A stretch of 64,000 nt of DNA, taken from contig CAWJGF010000010.1 in assembly GCA_963842335.1 (NCBI GenBank), forward strand, positions 248,001-312,000, in the 5' to 3' direction. Below the pieces are notes generated by a model. The model did no database searches and was not told where the DNA came from. It saw nothing but the letters and a program-made list of their open reading frames with translations. The stretch comes from PALSA-600 sp963842335 (GTDB taxonomy: Bacteria > Actinomycetota > Thermoleophilia > Gaiellales > Gaiellaceae). Shown piece after piece: positions 34,529 through 41,214 of the stretch. A program made the translations under genes and the position numbers. Position 1 is the first letter of the stretch. Each line of letters opens with the position of its first letter.

Positions 34529-35197
34529 TCAGGAGAGCGCGCGCTCAAGCGCAGCACGGTCTGTCGGTTCTCCGTGCGTCGGCAGCACGACTTGAACCGG
34601 CAGCCGGAGGAGCGGCCGCAGGTCTTCGACCACCTGCTCGCGTGTGACACCGTGATGCAGCACTTCTGGCGGCACCTCGAAGCCGCGACCGAAGTCGACG
34701 AGCGAGTCGCCGGTGACGACCGCTCCCACACGCTCAATCCAGAGCACAAGGTCGTTGTGCGACCGTCCGGGGAACGCTTCGAGGCCGATCGGAAGCCGGT
34801 CACCTGCTCCATACAGATGGGCCTCCCCGCGGCCGTCCACCAGTAGCCACGCGGCGTCGGTGCTATGCCACCCCTCCGGGATCTGCTCCGGGGCGATGCC
34901 ATACTTTCGCACGAGGTCATCTGCGGTGTCGGACGGCGGCGTGAATACAGGCGCGCCGAAGCGCTCGACGAGGCTCTGCGCATCGCGTTCGTGCCACGGT
35001 GCGGTGAGCACCACCACCGGTTCGCGGTCGGCCGCGATGTCAAGGATCTCTTCCGGCACGGCCAGGGGGTCGAAGAAAAGTAGGCGTGTCCCGTCGTCGA
35101 GGGCGTACGACGAAACCAGTTGCGGCCACCATTGGTCCAGTTTCCACTCGGGATGCGGCGACTGCCAGTGCCATAGCCCAGGCTGAACCTCGCGCAT
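34529..35197 (-). CDS. Metallo-beta-lactamase-fold-like protein, degenerate metal motif
   Basis: 222 residues with the strand order and landmarks of small MBL-fold hydrolases: DDGTRLLFFDPLAVPEE, VVVLTAPWHERDAQSLVERF in place of the usual HxHxDH motif, DLVLWIERVGAVVTGDSLVD and the end VQVVLPTHGEPTDRAALERA. Only one His and one Asp of the first metal motif remain, so the zinc site may be altered or lost. A shorter paralogue is at 38114-38665. Start ATG at 35195-35197 (MREVQPGLWHWQSPHPEW). It is flanked on both sides by copies of the dispersed repeat. Confidence 0.6.
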   Translation of the reverse strand: MREVQPGLWHWQSPHPEWKLDQWWPQLVSSYALDDGTRLLFFDPLAVPEEILDIAADREPVVVLTAPWHERDAQSLVERFGAPVFTPPSDTADDLVRKYGIAPEQIPEGWHSTDAAWLLVDGRGEAHLYGAGDRLPIGLEAFPGRSHNDLVLWIERVGAVVTGDSLVDFGRGFEVPPEVLHHGVTREQVVEDLRPLLRLPVQVVLPTHGEPTDRAALERALS

Positions 35198-35247
35198 CGC
35201 GCGATGCTACAGCGGTCCGAAATGTGCGGGCAACCACCACGGCTCGG

Positions 35248-35280
35248 GCGTCATTACCGAACACTCGCGCAGGCGACGGG
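35248..35280 (+). repeat. 3'-flank repeat copy (AACACTCGCGCAGGCGACG)
   Basis: GCGTCATTACCG then AACACTCGCGCAGGCGACGGG, eight bases past the stop of the minus-strand cupin gene. Confidence 0.7.
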
Positions 35281-35288
35281 ACGAAACG

Positions 35289-35831
35289 TCACGGCAGCCA
35301 GCCCTCACGGTAAGCCGACCGCTCCTCCGGTCCGAAGCGGGCGTAAGCCTCAGCCGGTTTCGACGTCTGTTCGAGCACGCTCGCGCCGTGTTTCGCCGCC
35401 ACCTCGTTCACCGGATAGACCACCTCGAAGCCGTCCGCTCGGCTGCCGGTCATGACGATGACGCACGGCCCCTCACCAGCTCCGACAAAGACGTGGTGTG
35501 TCCACGGCGGGCAGTGGACGAAGTCCCATGCCGTCAGGCGGCGCTCCTCACCTTCGATCACGAGCACGCACTCTCCGTCAACGACAAGGAAGTCTTCCTG
35601 GCCGCGCTCGCGGTGGTACGTGCCGTTCCGCTGGCCGGGCATGAGTACGTGGATGCGGAAACCGAGCTGAGCCCACTCCTGCCCTCCTTCGAAGTCGGTG
35701 TCCTGCCCGCGCTCCTCGCTTCGGACCCACGAGGCGTCGCGCGCGTTGAGGACGAACCAACCCTCTCCTTGGGGGACAAGCCCGGCGTCGGTTCTCTTCA
35801 GTTGTGCCTCGCGAACCGATTCGGTCACCAT
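35289..35831 (-). CDS. Cupin-domain protein
   Basis: 180 residues. The two cupin motifs are visible: PGQRNGTYHRERGQEDFLVV (His and Glu metal ligands) and the second around AWDFVHCPPWTHHVFVGAGE with its histidines. Such stand-alone cupins bind a metal and may be isomerases, dioxygenases or sugar-binding proteins; the sequence does not decide. ATG-type start near 35829 (MVTESVREAQLKRTDAGLVP). It stands alone between two repeat copies, like other small enzymes here. Confidence 0.7.
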   Translation of the reverse strand: MVTESVREAQLKRTDAGLVPQGEGWFVLNARDASWVRSEERGQDTDFEGGQEWAQLGFRIHVLMPGQRNGTYHRERGQEDFLVVDGECVLVIEGEERRLTAWDFVHCPPWTHHVFVGAGEGPCVIVMTGSRADGFEVVYPVNEVAAKHGASVLEQTSKPAEAYARFGPEERSAYREGWLP

Positions 35832-35946
35832 CGGATCGTTGCACGAGCGACAGCCATGTGTCGGGGAACGAGACGCGCAGGCGCAGCCCCGACGGCCGAC
35901 GCCTCTAGTTACTCTCGGGGGACACGCGCGAGCGCTGGCGCATGCG
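35832..35946. other. Intergenic with weak repeat-like sequence
   Basis: GGGGAACGAGACGCGCAGGC (near 35863) and GGGGGACACGCGCGAGCGCTGG (near 35917) resemble the dispersed repeat loosely. No gene. Confidence 0.25.
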
Positions 35947-36285
35947 ATGTTGCCTTCGTATGTTCGGCGGTTGGCTGCACATTTCTCCCTCTCGCCAGAT
36001 GCTTGGCCCGTCGACGGTGTTCTCTACCAACAGCCGGTTTATCGGCAGATCTGGGATCGCCAGCTCAAGCTGGAGTCCATGCACCTCTCAGCAAGCGAAC
36101 CGCTGATCGCATACCTCCGGTCCTCGAGATGCCTCGTTGAACTCAAGTGGCGGAGTCCGACCGCGCAAGGAGCGCGTCAAGGCGCTCGAGGCTGGCGGCA
36201 GGCCACAGCGCTTTCGTGTCGTAGTAGACCTCGAAGGCCGGCGCCGACTCCGGGATCCGAATCCAGCTTACTTTCGACCTCGTGA
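35947..36285 (+). CDS. Possible gene fragment, unresolved
   Basis: From ATG 35947 the first 68 codons (MLPSYVRRLAAHFSLSPDAW, PVDGVLYQQPVYRQIWDRQL, KLESMHLSASEPLIAYLRSS) read like a real protein; after about 36150 the frame runs into antisense of the GFA gene and becomes Arg/Pro rich. Probably a truncated gene joined to foreign sequence. No family recognised. Confidence 0.3.
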   Translation: MLPSYVRRLAAHFSLSPDAWPVDGVLYQQPVYRQIWDRQLKLESMHLSASEPLIAYLRSSRCLVELKWRSPTAQGARQGARGWRQATALSCRSRPRRPAPTPGSESSLLSTS

Positions 36286-36625
36286 AGATATGAACGTCCG
36301 GCGAAAGTCCCGACGGCTTATCGAGCGTCCCTGCGCGCACATACCGCAGTTCGGGCCGGCCGTACTCACTAAAGACCGCGACCTGGCAGTTCGGACAGCG
36401 GAAGATCCGCTGGGTAGTGCCATCGTCACGGGGCACCTCGACAGGCTGTGGAGAGCCGGCAACTATCTCCACCCGGTCTGCCTCGATCATCAGGTTGATC
36501 ACGAAGGCACTTCCAGTCTGCCGCTGGCAGTTCAGGCAATGACAGCAGTGGATGAAAAGCGGATCGGACCGAAGCCGGTAGCGAACCGACCCGCAGGCGC
36601 AGCCGCCTTCACCAAGCGCGCTCAT
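36143..36625 (-). CDS. GFA/CENP-V-family zinc protein
   Basis: 160 residues with the GFA domain cysteines: GGCACGSVRYRL, HCCHCLNCQRQTGSAFV and FRCPNCQVAVFSEYG, which bind zinc. The family includes the glutathione-dependent formaldehyde-activating enzyme, but most members act on other or unknown substrates, and actinomycetes use mycothiol rather than glutathione. ATG at 36623-36625 follows GAGGGAGGCG. It stands alone and is divergent from the VOC gene at 36780. Confidence 0.75.
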   Translation of the reverse strand: MSALGEGGCACGSVRYRLRSDPLFIHCCHCLNCQRQTGSAFVINLMIEADRVEIVAGSPQPVEVPRDDGTTQRIFRCPNCQVAVFSEYGRPELRYVRAGTLDKPSGLSPDVHIFTRSKVSWIRIPESAPAFEVYYDTKALWPAASLERLDALLARSDSAT

Positions 36626-36700
36626 GATCGCCTCCCTCGAATACGACGGATAGAGCCCAGACCGTAGCGCGATCTTCTCGGGGCCAAGCACCGTGCCGCA

Positions 36701-36738
36701 CGTCACGGGACATTCGTGAACGCTGGCCCACGCTACGC
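36701..36738 (+). repeat. 3'-flank repeat copy (AACGCTGGCCCACGCTACG)
   Basis: CGTCACGGGACATTCGTG then AACGCTGGCCCACGCTACGC, between the divergent GFA and VOC genes. More diverged than most copies. Confidence 0.5.
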
Positions 36739-36779
36739 ATACGGTCTCGGCGCACGGATCGCCGTGTACGGTCTTCCTT

Positions 36780-37163
36780 GTGCCTGAACTGAACGCAATC
36801 GGTATCTCGGTTTCGGACCTACGTCGCTCGATGCGGTTCTACCGACTGCTCGGTCTAGACCTCCCCGACGATCTCCAAGAGGGTCATGTCGAGGCGACGA
36901 TGGCGAATGGAACGCGGCTGATGTTCGATACAGAAGACATCATCCGTAGCTTCCTGCCCGACTGGACGCGCGCGGATGGCAACCAGATGTCGCTCGCGTT
37001 CGAATGCTCGAGTCCAGCAGAAGTCGACGAGGTATATGCGCGCGTCGTCGCGGCAGGGTTCGAAGGCGAGAAGGCGCCCTGGGACGCGTTTTGGGGTCAA
37101 CGCTACGCGCTGCTTGGTGACCCGGACGGCGTCAGGGTCAATCTCTACGCGCCCCTCGCATAG
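36780..37163 (+). CDS. VOC-superfamily (glyoxalase/bleomycin-resistance fold) protein
   Basis: 127 residues with the two beta-alpha-beta-beta-beta modules of the fold: LNAIGISVSDLRRSMRFYRL, then MSLAFECSSPAEVDEVYARV and the end RYALLGDPDGVRVNLYAPLA. The C-terminal GDPDGxxxxLY is the usual VOC ending with a metal-ligand position occupied by Asn rather than Glu. Substrate unknown. GTG start at 36780. Followed 15 bp later by the dispersed repeat. Confidence 0.75.
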   Translation: MPELNAIGISVSDLRRSMRFYRLLGLDLPDDLQEGHVEATMANGTRLMFDTEDIIRSFLPDWTRADGNQMSLAFECSSPAEVDEVYARVVAAGFEGEKAPWDAFWGQRYALLGDPDGVRVNLYAPLA

Positions 37164-37177
37164 CCGAGCGTAGCCTT

Positions 37178-37211
37178 CTGGGGACAAGCGCGAAACGCTC
37201 CCCAGGCGAGC
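37178..37211 (+). repeat. 3'-flank repeat copy (AACGCTCCCCAGGCGAGC)
   Basis: GGGGACAAGCGCG then AAACGCTCCCCAGGCGAGCA, with one base lost from the core. It lies 15 bases past the stop of the VOC gene. Confidence 0.6.
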
Positions 37212-37214
37212 ACG

Positions 37215-37382
37215 ATGGCCCTCGGCGCCGAAGCACAGCTCGGGGAGTCAGACGCAGCGTTTGAGCATCTCCGAGCAGCCCTGAGCGAGCGCCCATCGCT
37301 TGCCGGATATGCGGTGGAAGATGGCGAACTCGAACCACTGCGCAGCGACGCGCGCTTCTCAGCGATCGTGGCGGCACCCTGA
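37215..37382 (+). pseudogene. C-terminal TPR-type tail fragment, copy 1
   Basis: MALGAEAQLGESDAAFEHLR, AALSERPSLAGYAVEDGELE, PLRSDARFSAIVAAP. Endings like PLRxDPRFxxI are typical of the last repeats of TPR-containing regulators, so this looks like a detached 3' end. About 120 bases recur at 49858-49980. The rest of 37383-37576 has no gene but another repeat copy. Confidence 0.5.
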
Positions 37383-37483
37383 CGCCGGACGTACCAGCGG
37401 AATACGTTTCAACGCACAGCGTCGCCGAATTGGTGGTGCGCGGTCGCGGACTCAGCAATCTGTTTCGCGGTGCGCCTCAGGGT

Positions 37484-37509
37484 TTCTTTGCACCACTGGC
37501 CCAGCCGAC
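37484..37509 (+). repeat. 3'-flank repeat copy (ACCACTGGCCCAGCCGACA)
   Basis: CTTTGC then ACCACTGGCCCAGCCGAC, matching most core positions. It lies between the TPR-tail fragment and the PhnB-like gene. Confidence 0.5.
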
Positions 37510-37576
37510 AATCTCGATTCTCGGCCCCCGATCGCGGCGCGCACAACAAGGCTTGGAGACGCGCTAGCGTCCGCGC

Positions 37577-37948
37577 ATGGACGTACTTACACATCTCATG
37601 TTCCAAGACGGTCGGGCGCGCGAGGCAGCCGAGTGGTACGTCACGCTCGTGCCAGGATCACTTGTCGAACGGGTGGTCGAGAACGACCCCGCGAGCACAA
37701 CCGTCTACTTCACGCTCGCCGAGCGAGGCTTCATCGCTTTCGACAGCCCGATCAGGCATGACTTCGACTTCACTCCCTCGATGTCCATCTTCGTGCGGTG
37801 CGACGACGACGAGCAGGTCCGTAACCTCTTCGCGAAGATCGCAACAGACGGCGACGTGAAGATGCCCGTCGCCGACTATGGGTTCAGCTCATGCTTTGGA
37901 TGGGCGACGGATCGCTATGGCGTCTCATGGCAGATCGGTACCGACTGA
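37577..37948 (+). CDS. PhnB-like VOC-fold protein
   Basis: 123 residues matching the 3-demethylubiquinone-methyltransferase-like/PhnB branch of the VOC fold: LTHLMFQDGRAREAAEWYVT, AERGFIAFDSPIRHDFDFTP, GFSSCFGWATDRYGVSWQIG. The last segment, W-x-x-D-x-x-G-V-S-W-Q, is diagnostic. These proteins are of unknown substrate in bacteria. Start ATG 37577. A repeat copy follows 43 bases after the stop. Confidence 0.8.
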   Translation: MDVLTHLMFQDGRAREAAEWYVTLVPGSLVERVVENDPASTTVYFTLAERGFIAFDSPIRHDFDFTPSMSIFVRCDDDEQVRNLFAKIATDGDVKMPVADYGFSSCFGWATDRYGVSWQIGTD

Positions 37949-37990
37949 GCGCACCACACAGCGGGCATGTAACCGCGTTAGCGGACATCG

Positions 37991-38028
37991 CGTCAGGCGT
38001 CATTTGCGAACACTCGCGCAGCCGAGCG
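37991..38028 (+). repeat. 3'-flank repeat copy (AACACTCGCGCAGCCGAGC)
   Basis: CGTCAGGCGTCATTTGCG then AACACTCGCGCAGCCGAGCG, after the stop of the PhnB-like gene. Confidence 0.7.
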
Positions 38029-38113
38029 CCGTACCTCTTTGACGCATCGTCAGCGACGTGGGGACGATCTACTCAGCGGCGAACGCGCTCTCGTCGCCTA
38101 ACATCAAACCCAA

Positions 38114-38665
38114 TTGCTTCCCGAGGGCGTGAACCACTGGACCGCGACTCATCCCGAGTGGGAAGGGCCAGTGTCGGCGTACGCAATCGACGACGGCGCG
38201 CGGCTAATCCTCATCGACCCGATCGCCGTTCCGGACGATGCGCGCGCGTTGTTCGGATTCCGCGAGGTGGTCACGGTACTCACCTCCACGTGGCACGAGC
38301 GCGACGCCGCAGCGCTCGGCTTTCCCGTGTGGGCCCCCGCGCCGGATCGCCCCGAGGACCAGCTCGTCCCGGCGACGCGCTATGCGATAGGCGACTCACT
38401 GTTCGGGATGGAGGCGTATCCCGGCCGTGAAGGCCAGCTCGACCTCGTGCTCTGGAACGAGCGAATTCGGGCAGTGATCGCCGGCGATACGCTGATCAAC
38501 CTCGGCAACGGGCTCGAGATCCCCGCAAACTGGCTACCGGAGGGCGTCACGGTCGAGCAGGTCGCGACCGGGCTAAGGCCGCTGCTCGACAAGCCCGTGG
38601 AGATTGTGCTACCGACGCACGGCGAGCCCGCGGACCGCGCGGCGCTCGAACACGCCCTCGCCTGA
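38114..38665 (+). CDS. Metallo-beta-lactamase-fold-like protein, paralogue
   Basis: 183 residues from a TTG start, clearly related to 34529-35197: NHWTATHPEWEGPVSAYAID, VVTVLTSTWHERDAAALGFP, LVLWNERIRAVIAGDTLINL, VEIVLPTHGEPADRAALEHA. It lacks about 35 central residues of the longer copy and has the same reduced WHERD motif instead of HxHxDH. The two genes are in opposite orientation 2.9 kb apart in the repeat-rich zone. Function unknown. Confidence 0.6.
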   Translation: MLPEGVNHWTATHPEWEGPVSAYAIDDGARLILIDPIAVPDDARALFGFREVVTVLTSTWHERDAAALGFPVWAPAPDRPEDQLVPATRYAIGDSLFGMEAYPGREGQLDLVLWNERIRAVIAGDTLINLGNGLEIPANWLPEGVTVEQVATGLRPLLDKPVEIVLPTHGEPADRAALEHALA

Positions 38666-38675
38666 TCCGGAGGGA

Positions 38676-38700
38676 CTCTCGCGCAGGTGACGGAGCCCGA
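38676..38700 (+). repeat. 3'-flank repeat, weak copy
   Basis: GACTCTCGCGCAGGTGACGGAG, eleven bases past the stop of the MBL-like gene; resembles the copy at 35248 in its second half. Confidence 0.35.
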
Positions 38701-38777
38701 CCTCCACCTCGCTCCGTCGATGACTCCTACGGGAGATGGGCGAATTTGCAGCCGCCGTGCAGCTTCGTAAGCGGCCC

Positions 38778-38823
38778 GGATCGGGGTCCCGCATCGGATG
38801 TGATGCTCGAGGGGGAGGGCTCC
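38778..38823 (+). repeat. Hairpin repeat copy with compensatory arm change
   Basis: GGATCGGGGTCCC then GCATCGGATGTGATGC then TCGAGGGGGAGGGCTCCC. GCATC pairs with GATGC here, where other copies have GCGGCA/TGCCGC, so the arm changed on both sides. Confidence 0.7.
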
Positions 38824-38849
38824 CACCGCCCCGTGTCAGATCACGATGT

Positions 38850-38965
38850 CCGCAAGCAAGACATGACGGACGGTGGCCGCGTACCTCAGCCGTCCACCCT
38901 GCGCGGTTGGAACGCCAGACGCATTCAGCAGATCCCGCGACTCGCCAGTCCCCTAGCGCGCGTGC
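38850..38965 (-). pseudogene. Decayed serine recombinase C-terminus
   Basis: Minus strand reads GESRDLLNASGVPTAQGGRL, RYAATVRHVLLADIVI and a stop, matching GDSLRKIAESLNASGVPTAQ and the following end of the intact recombinase. The catalytic domain is gone. The hairpin repeat lies just past its end. The rest of 38666-38990 holds no other gene. Confidence 0.6.
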
Positions 38966-38990
38966 GCGCGTGCACGCGCGGTGTCGGGGG

Positions 38991-39497
38991 CTAGAGCGCG
39001 CGCTGGTACCAGGTGCCTGACTTACCGCCGAGATCAGCCGGGGTGGCCGGACCGACCGGGACGAACCCGGCCTTGGTCAACACCCTCTGGGATGCGGCGT
39101 TGTCGTCGGAGGTGGCCGCCCGCAGCGTGCGCAATCCATGCCGTGCCGCCGCAATCCGGCATAGCTCCCGGACGGACTTGGTCGCCATGCCGCGGCCGGC
39201 GGCCTGCTGCGCGACCCGGTAGCCGAGTTTGGCGGTGCCGTCCTTGAGGTCGTACAGGTTGAACCGGCCCAAGACGGAGCCGTCATCAGCGACGAGCACG
39301 TAGAAGGCACAGTTGCCGGCCTCCTGCTCAGCCAGCAAGGCGCTGTGCCGGTCGGTGAACTGCGCGAAGAAGTCGTCGCCACGGTCGGATACCGAGGCAG
39401 CGAAATAGGCACGGTTTGCCAGCTCAAAGGCCCGGACAGCCGATTCATGGTCGGCATTCAACTGCTTCAGGACGATTGGGTCGTACGTCTCGCTCAT
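38991..39497 (-). CDS. GNAT acetyltransferase (RimJ/RimL type)
   Basis: 168 residues: DPIVLKQLNADHESAVRAFE, VADDGSVLGRFNLYDLKDGT, KLGYRVAQQAAGRGMATKSV and the GNAT end NAASQRVLTKAGFVPVGPAT. The QxxGxG/A acetyl-CoA loop is QAAGRG. It resembles protein N-acetyltransferases of the RimJ type; substrate unknown. GAGGAG precedes the ATG at 39495-39497. Confidence 0.8.
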   Translation of the reverse strand: MSETYDPIVLKQLNADHESAVRAFELANRAYFAASVSDRGDDFFAQFTDRHSALLAEQEAGNCAFYVLVADDGSVLGRFNLYDLKDGTAKLGYRVAQQAAGRGMATKSVRELCRIAAARHGLRTLRAATSDDNAASQRVLTKAGFVPVGPATPADLGGKSGTWYQRAL

Positions 39498-39555
39498 CGA
39501 TCCACGAGCTCCTCTCAAACTTTCGATCTACTCGTCACACTGTTCGGTCTGGGCC

Positions 39556-39711
39556 TCACGCGCAGGCGCTCGCTCGACGACGTAGTGGCTTTGAAGTCAG
39601 ATCGCGTTCGATGAGAAAACGATCGTCTTCAGGATAGAAGACCGCCGTTTCGTAATCCTGGCCCGCGAGCAACAGCGGCGCCGGGCTCCAGGCCCAACGC
39701 ACCGCGATCAT
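39556..39711 (-). CDS. Possible small protein or gene end, unresolved
   Basis: 51 codons: MIAVRWAWSPAPLLLAGQDY, ETAVFYPEDDRFLIERDLTS, KPLRRRASACA. Reads plausibly as a protein end, but there is no clear ribosome site. Nothing else in 39498-39797 beyond the GAGGAGG site of the next gene. Confidence 0.3.
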   Translation of the reverse strand: MIAVRWAWSPAPLLLAGQDYETAVFYPEDDRFLIERDLTSKPLRRRASACA

Positions 39712-39797
39712 CGCCGAGTACACGCGGCGCGGCTGGCTGCTGTCCCCTTCGGCGCTTCTCGTTCGTGGTCTTGCTGACATTACGAGCGAGGAGGTTG

Positions 39798-40736
39798 ATG
39801 ATGAGAGTGTTTGTGGCGGGAGCGACGGGTGCGATCGGTAAGCAGCTGGTGCCGCGTCTGGTTGCTGCGGGTCACGAGGTGCACGGCATGACCCGGAGCG
39901 AGTCCAAGCAGCAGCTGCTCTTCGAGTTGGGCGCCGTACCGGTGGTCGCGGACGCGCTCGACCACGATCAGGTTGTGAAGGCCGTCGGCCGGGCGCGCCC
40001 GGATGTGATCGTTCATCAGCTGACCGCGATCCCGGCGACGTTGGACCTGCGTCATTTCGATCGCGATTTCGCCTTGACCAATCGCCTGCGGACGGAGGGG
40101 ACAGACCACCTCCTGTCGGCCGGACAGGCGGTCGGGGTGCAGCGGTTCGTCGCGCAGAGCATTGGCGCGTGGGCATACGCGCGCACCGGCGGCCCGATCA
40201 AGAGCGAGGATGACCCATTTGACCCCACGCCCGCACGCGAGATGCGCAAGACCCTGGCCGCGATCCGTCACGTCGAGCAGGCGGTCCTGGGTGCGCGGTG
40301 GACCGAGGGGATCGTGCTGCGCTACGGCGCGTTCTACGGGCCGGGAACATCGCTGGCGCCTGACGCGGCGCAGGTAGAGCTGGTCCGCAAGGGCAAGTTC
40401 CCGCTGGTCGGTGACGCCGGCGGCGTGTGGTCGTTCATCCACGTCGCCGACGCCGCCGAGGCGACGGTGGCGGCCGTCGAGCACGGCAGCAGCGGTACCT
40501 ACAACGTCGTCGACGACGACCCCGCCCCCGTCGCCGAGTGGCTGCCGGCGCTGGCGCAGGAGATCGGCGCCAAGAGGCCGAGGCGCGTGCCGCAGGTCGT
40601 CGGGCGGCTGTTCGCCGGAGAGGTGGGCGTCGTGATGATGACCGACACTCGCGGCGCGTCGAACGCCAAGGCCAAGCGCGAGCTCGAGTGGCGCCCGGCG
40701 CACCCGAGCTGGCGTGGGGGGTTCGCCGCAGCATGA
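39798..40736 (+). CDS. NAD-dependent epimerase/dehydratase (extended SDR)
   Basis: 312 residues with the Rossmann nucleotide motif GATGAIGKQLVPRLVAAGHE, the SDR-type strand PDVIVHQLTAIPATLD, active-site region YARTGGPIKSEDDPFDP with a modified YxxxK pattern, and the SDR end YNVVDDDPAPVAEWLPALAQ. Close to NAD(P)H-binding atypical/extended SDRs that act on nucleotide sugars or serve as reductases; substrate unknown. GAGGAGG precedes tandem ATGs at 39798 and 39801. Repeat-free, alone on its strand. Confidence 0.8.
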   Translation: MMRVFVAGATGAIGKQLVPRLVAAGHEVHGMTRSESKQQLLFELGAVPVVADALDHDQVVKAVGRARPDVIVHQLTAIPATLDLRHFDRDFALTNRLRTEGTDHLLSAGQAVGVQRFVAQSIGAWAYARTGGPIKSEDDPFDPTPAREMRKTLAAIRHVEQAVLGARWTEGIVLRYGAFYGPGTSLAPDAAQVELVRKGKFPLVGDAGGVWSFIHVADAAEATVAAVEHGSSGTYNVVDDDPAPVAEWLPALAQEIGAKRPRRVPQVVGRLFAGEVGVVMMTDTRGASNAKAKRELEWRPAHPSWRGGFAAA

Positions 40737-40739
40737 ACG

Positions 40740-41134
40740 ACCGCCGCGCACCGACTGCTCAACAAGTGGCGGCCGACCCGGCGCGACCCGGCGATCGTGC
40801 AGGTGACCGGGTTATCTGCGCCAAACGCCGACGTGCCGGCAGGTTGCAGATCGAAGTAGAGGAGCCCGGAGCCGCCGTTGCTTTTCGGCAGGCCTAGGTC
40901 TACTAAGGGGTGCGCCCAGCCCAGCGTCCTTGTCAGAGTCGCCGTCTCGCCGACTGCAAGCGGCGCAAAGTCAACCCGAAATCTCGCCGTCCAAGAACCG
41001 TCGAAGACGAAGCTGTCTTGGACAATCGAGCCCCACTCGACAGTGCGAGCCCGGATCAGGGTCCCGCGTCCGTCGTGTCGGTCGAGGGGGAGGCCGGGAC
41101 CCGTCGCCACGGCGGTGCCGTCCACCGTCGTCAT
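40740..41134 (-). CDS. Possible protein overlapping the 95-base repeat, unresolved
   Basis: The minus frame from 41134 begins MTTVDGTAVATGPGLPLDRH (the repeat itself) and continues VEWGSIVQDSFVFDGSWTAR, FRVDFAPLAVGETATLTRTL, LYFDLQPAGTSAFGADNP, which reads like a beta-rich protein. Downstream of 40737 it would run antisense to the epimerase and is not credible. Probably a truncated gene whose start lies after the repeat. It fills most of 40737-41214. Confidence 0.3.
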
Positions 41135-41143
41135 CTCTGCTTA
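41052..41143 (+). repeat. 95-base repeat, copy 2 (contains hairpin repeat)
   Basis: GGATCAGGGTCCCGCGTCCG, TCGTGTCGGTCGAGGGGGAG, GCCGGGACCCGTCGCCACGG, CGGTGCCGTCCACCGTCGTC. The first half is a hairpin-repeat copy; the whole aligns with 33068-33160. Confidence 0.6.
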
Positions 41144-41214
41144 GGAGAGGACACTGGCGGAGTCGACTGGTGCTGCGTGTGGCTGTTGGTCTGTGGATGT
41201 TCTAGCCTCGGTTG

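Noticed and set aside
34490..38700. Integron-like cassette array (single small genes separated by similar sites in one orientation)
   Set aside because: The sites lack the GTTRRRY and RYYYAAC boxes and the long imperfect palindrome of attC, genes point both ways, and no integron integrase is in the window. Kept as an unexplained repeat instead.
38955..38985. CGCGCGTGCGCGCGTGCACG run as a regulatory Z-DNA-like site
   Set aside because: Short simple sequence next to a recombinase remnant; no support for function.
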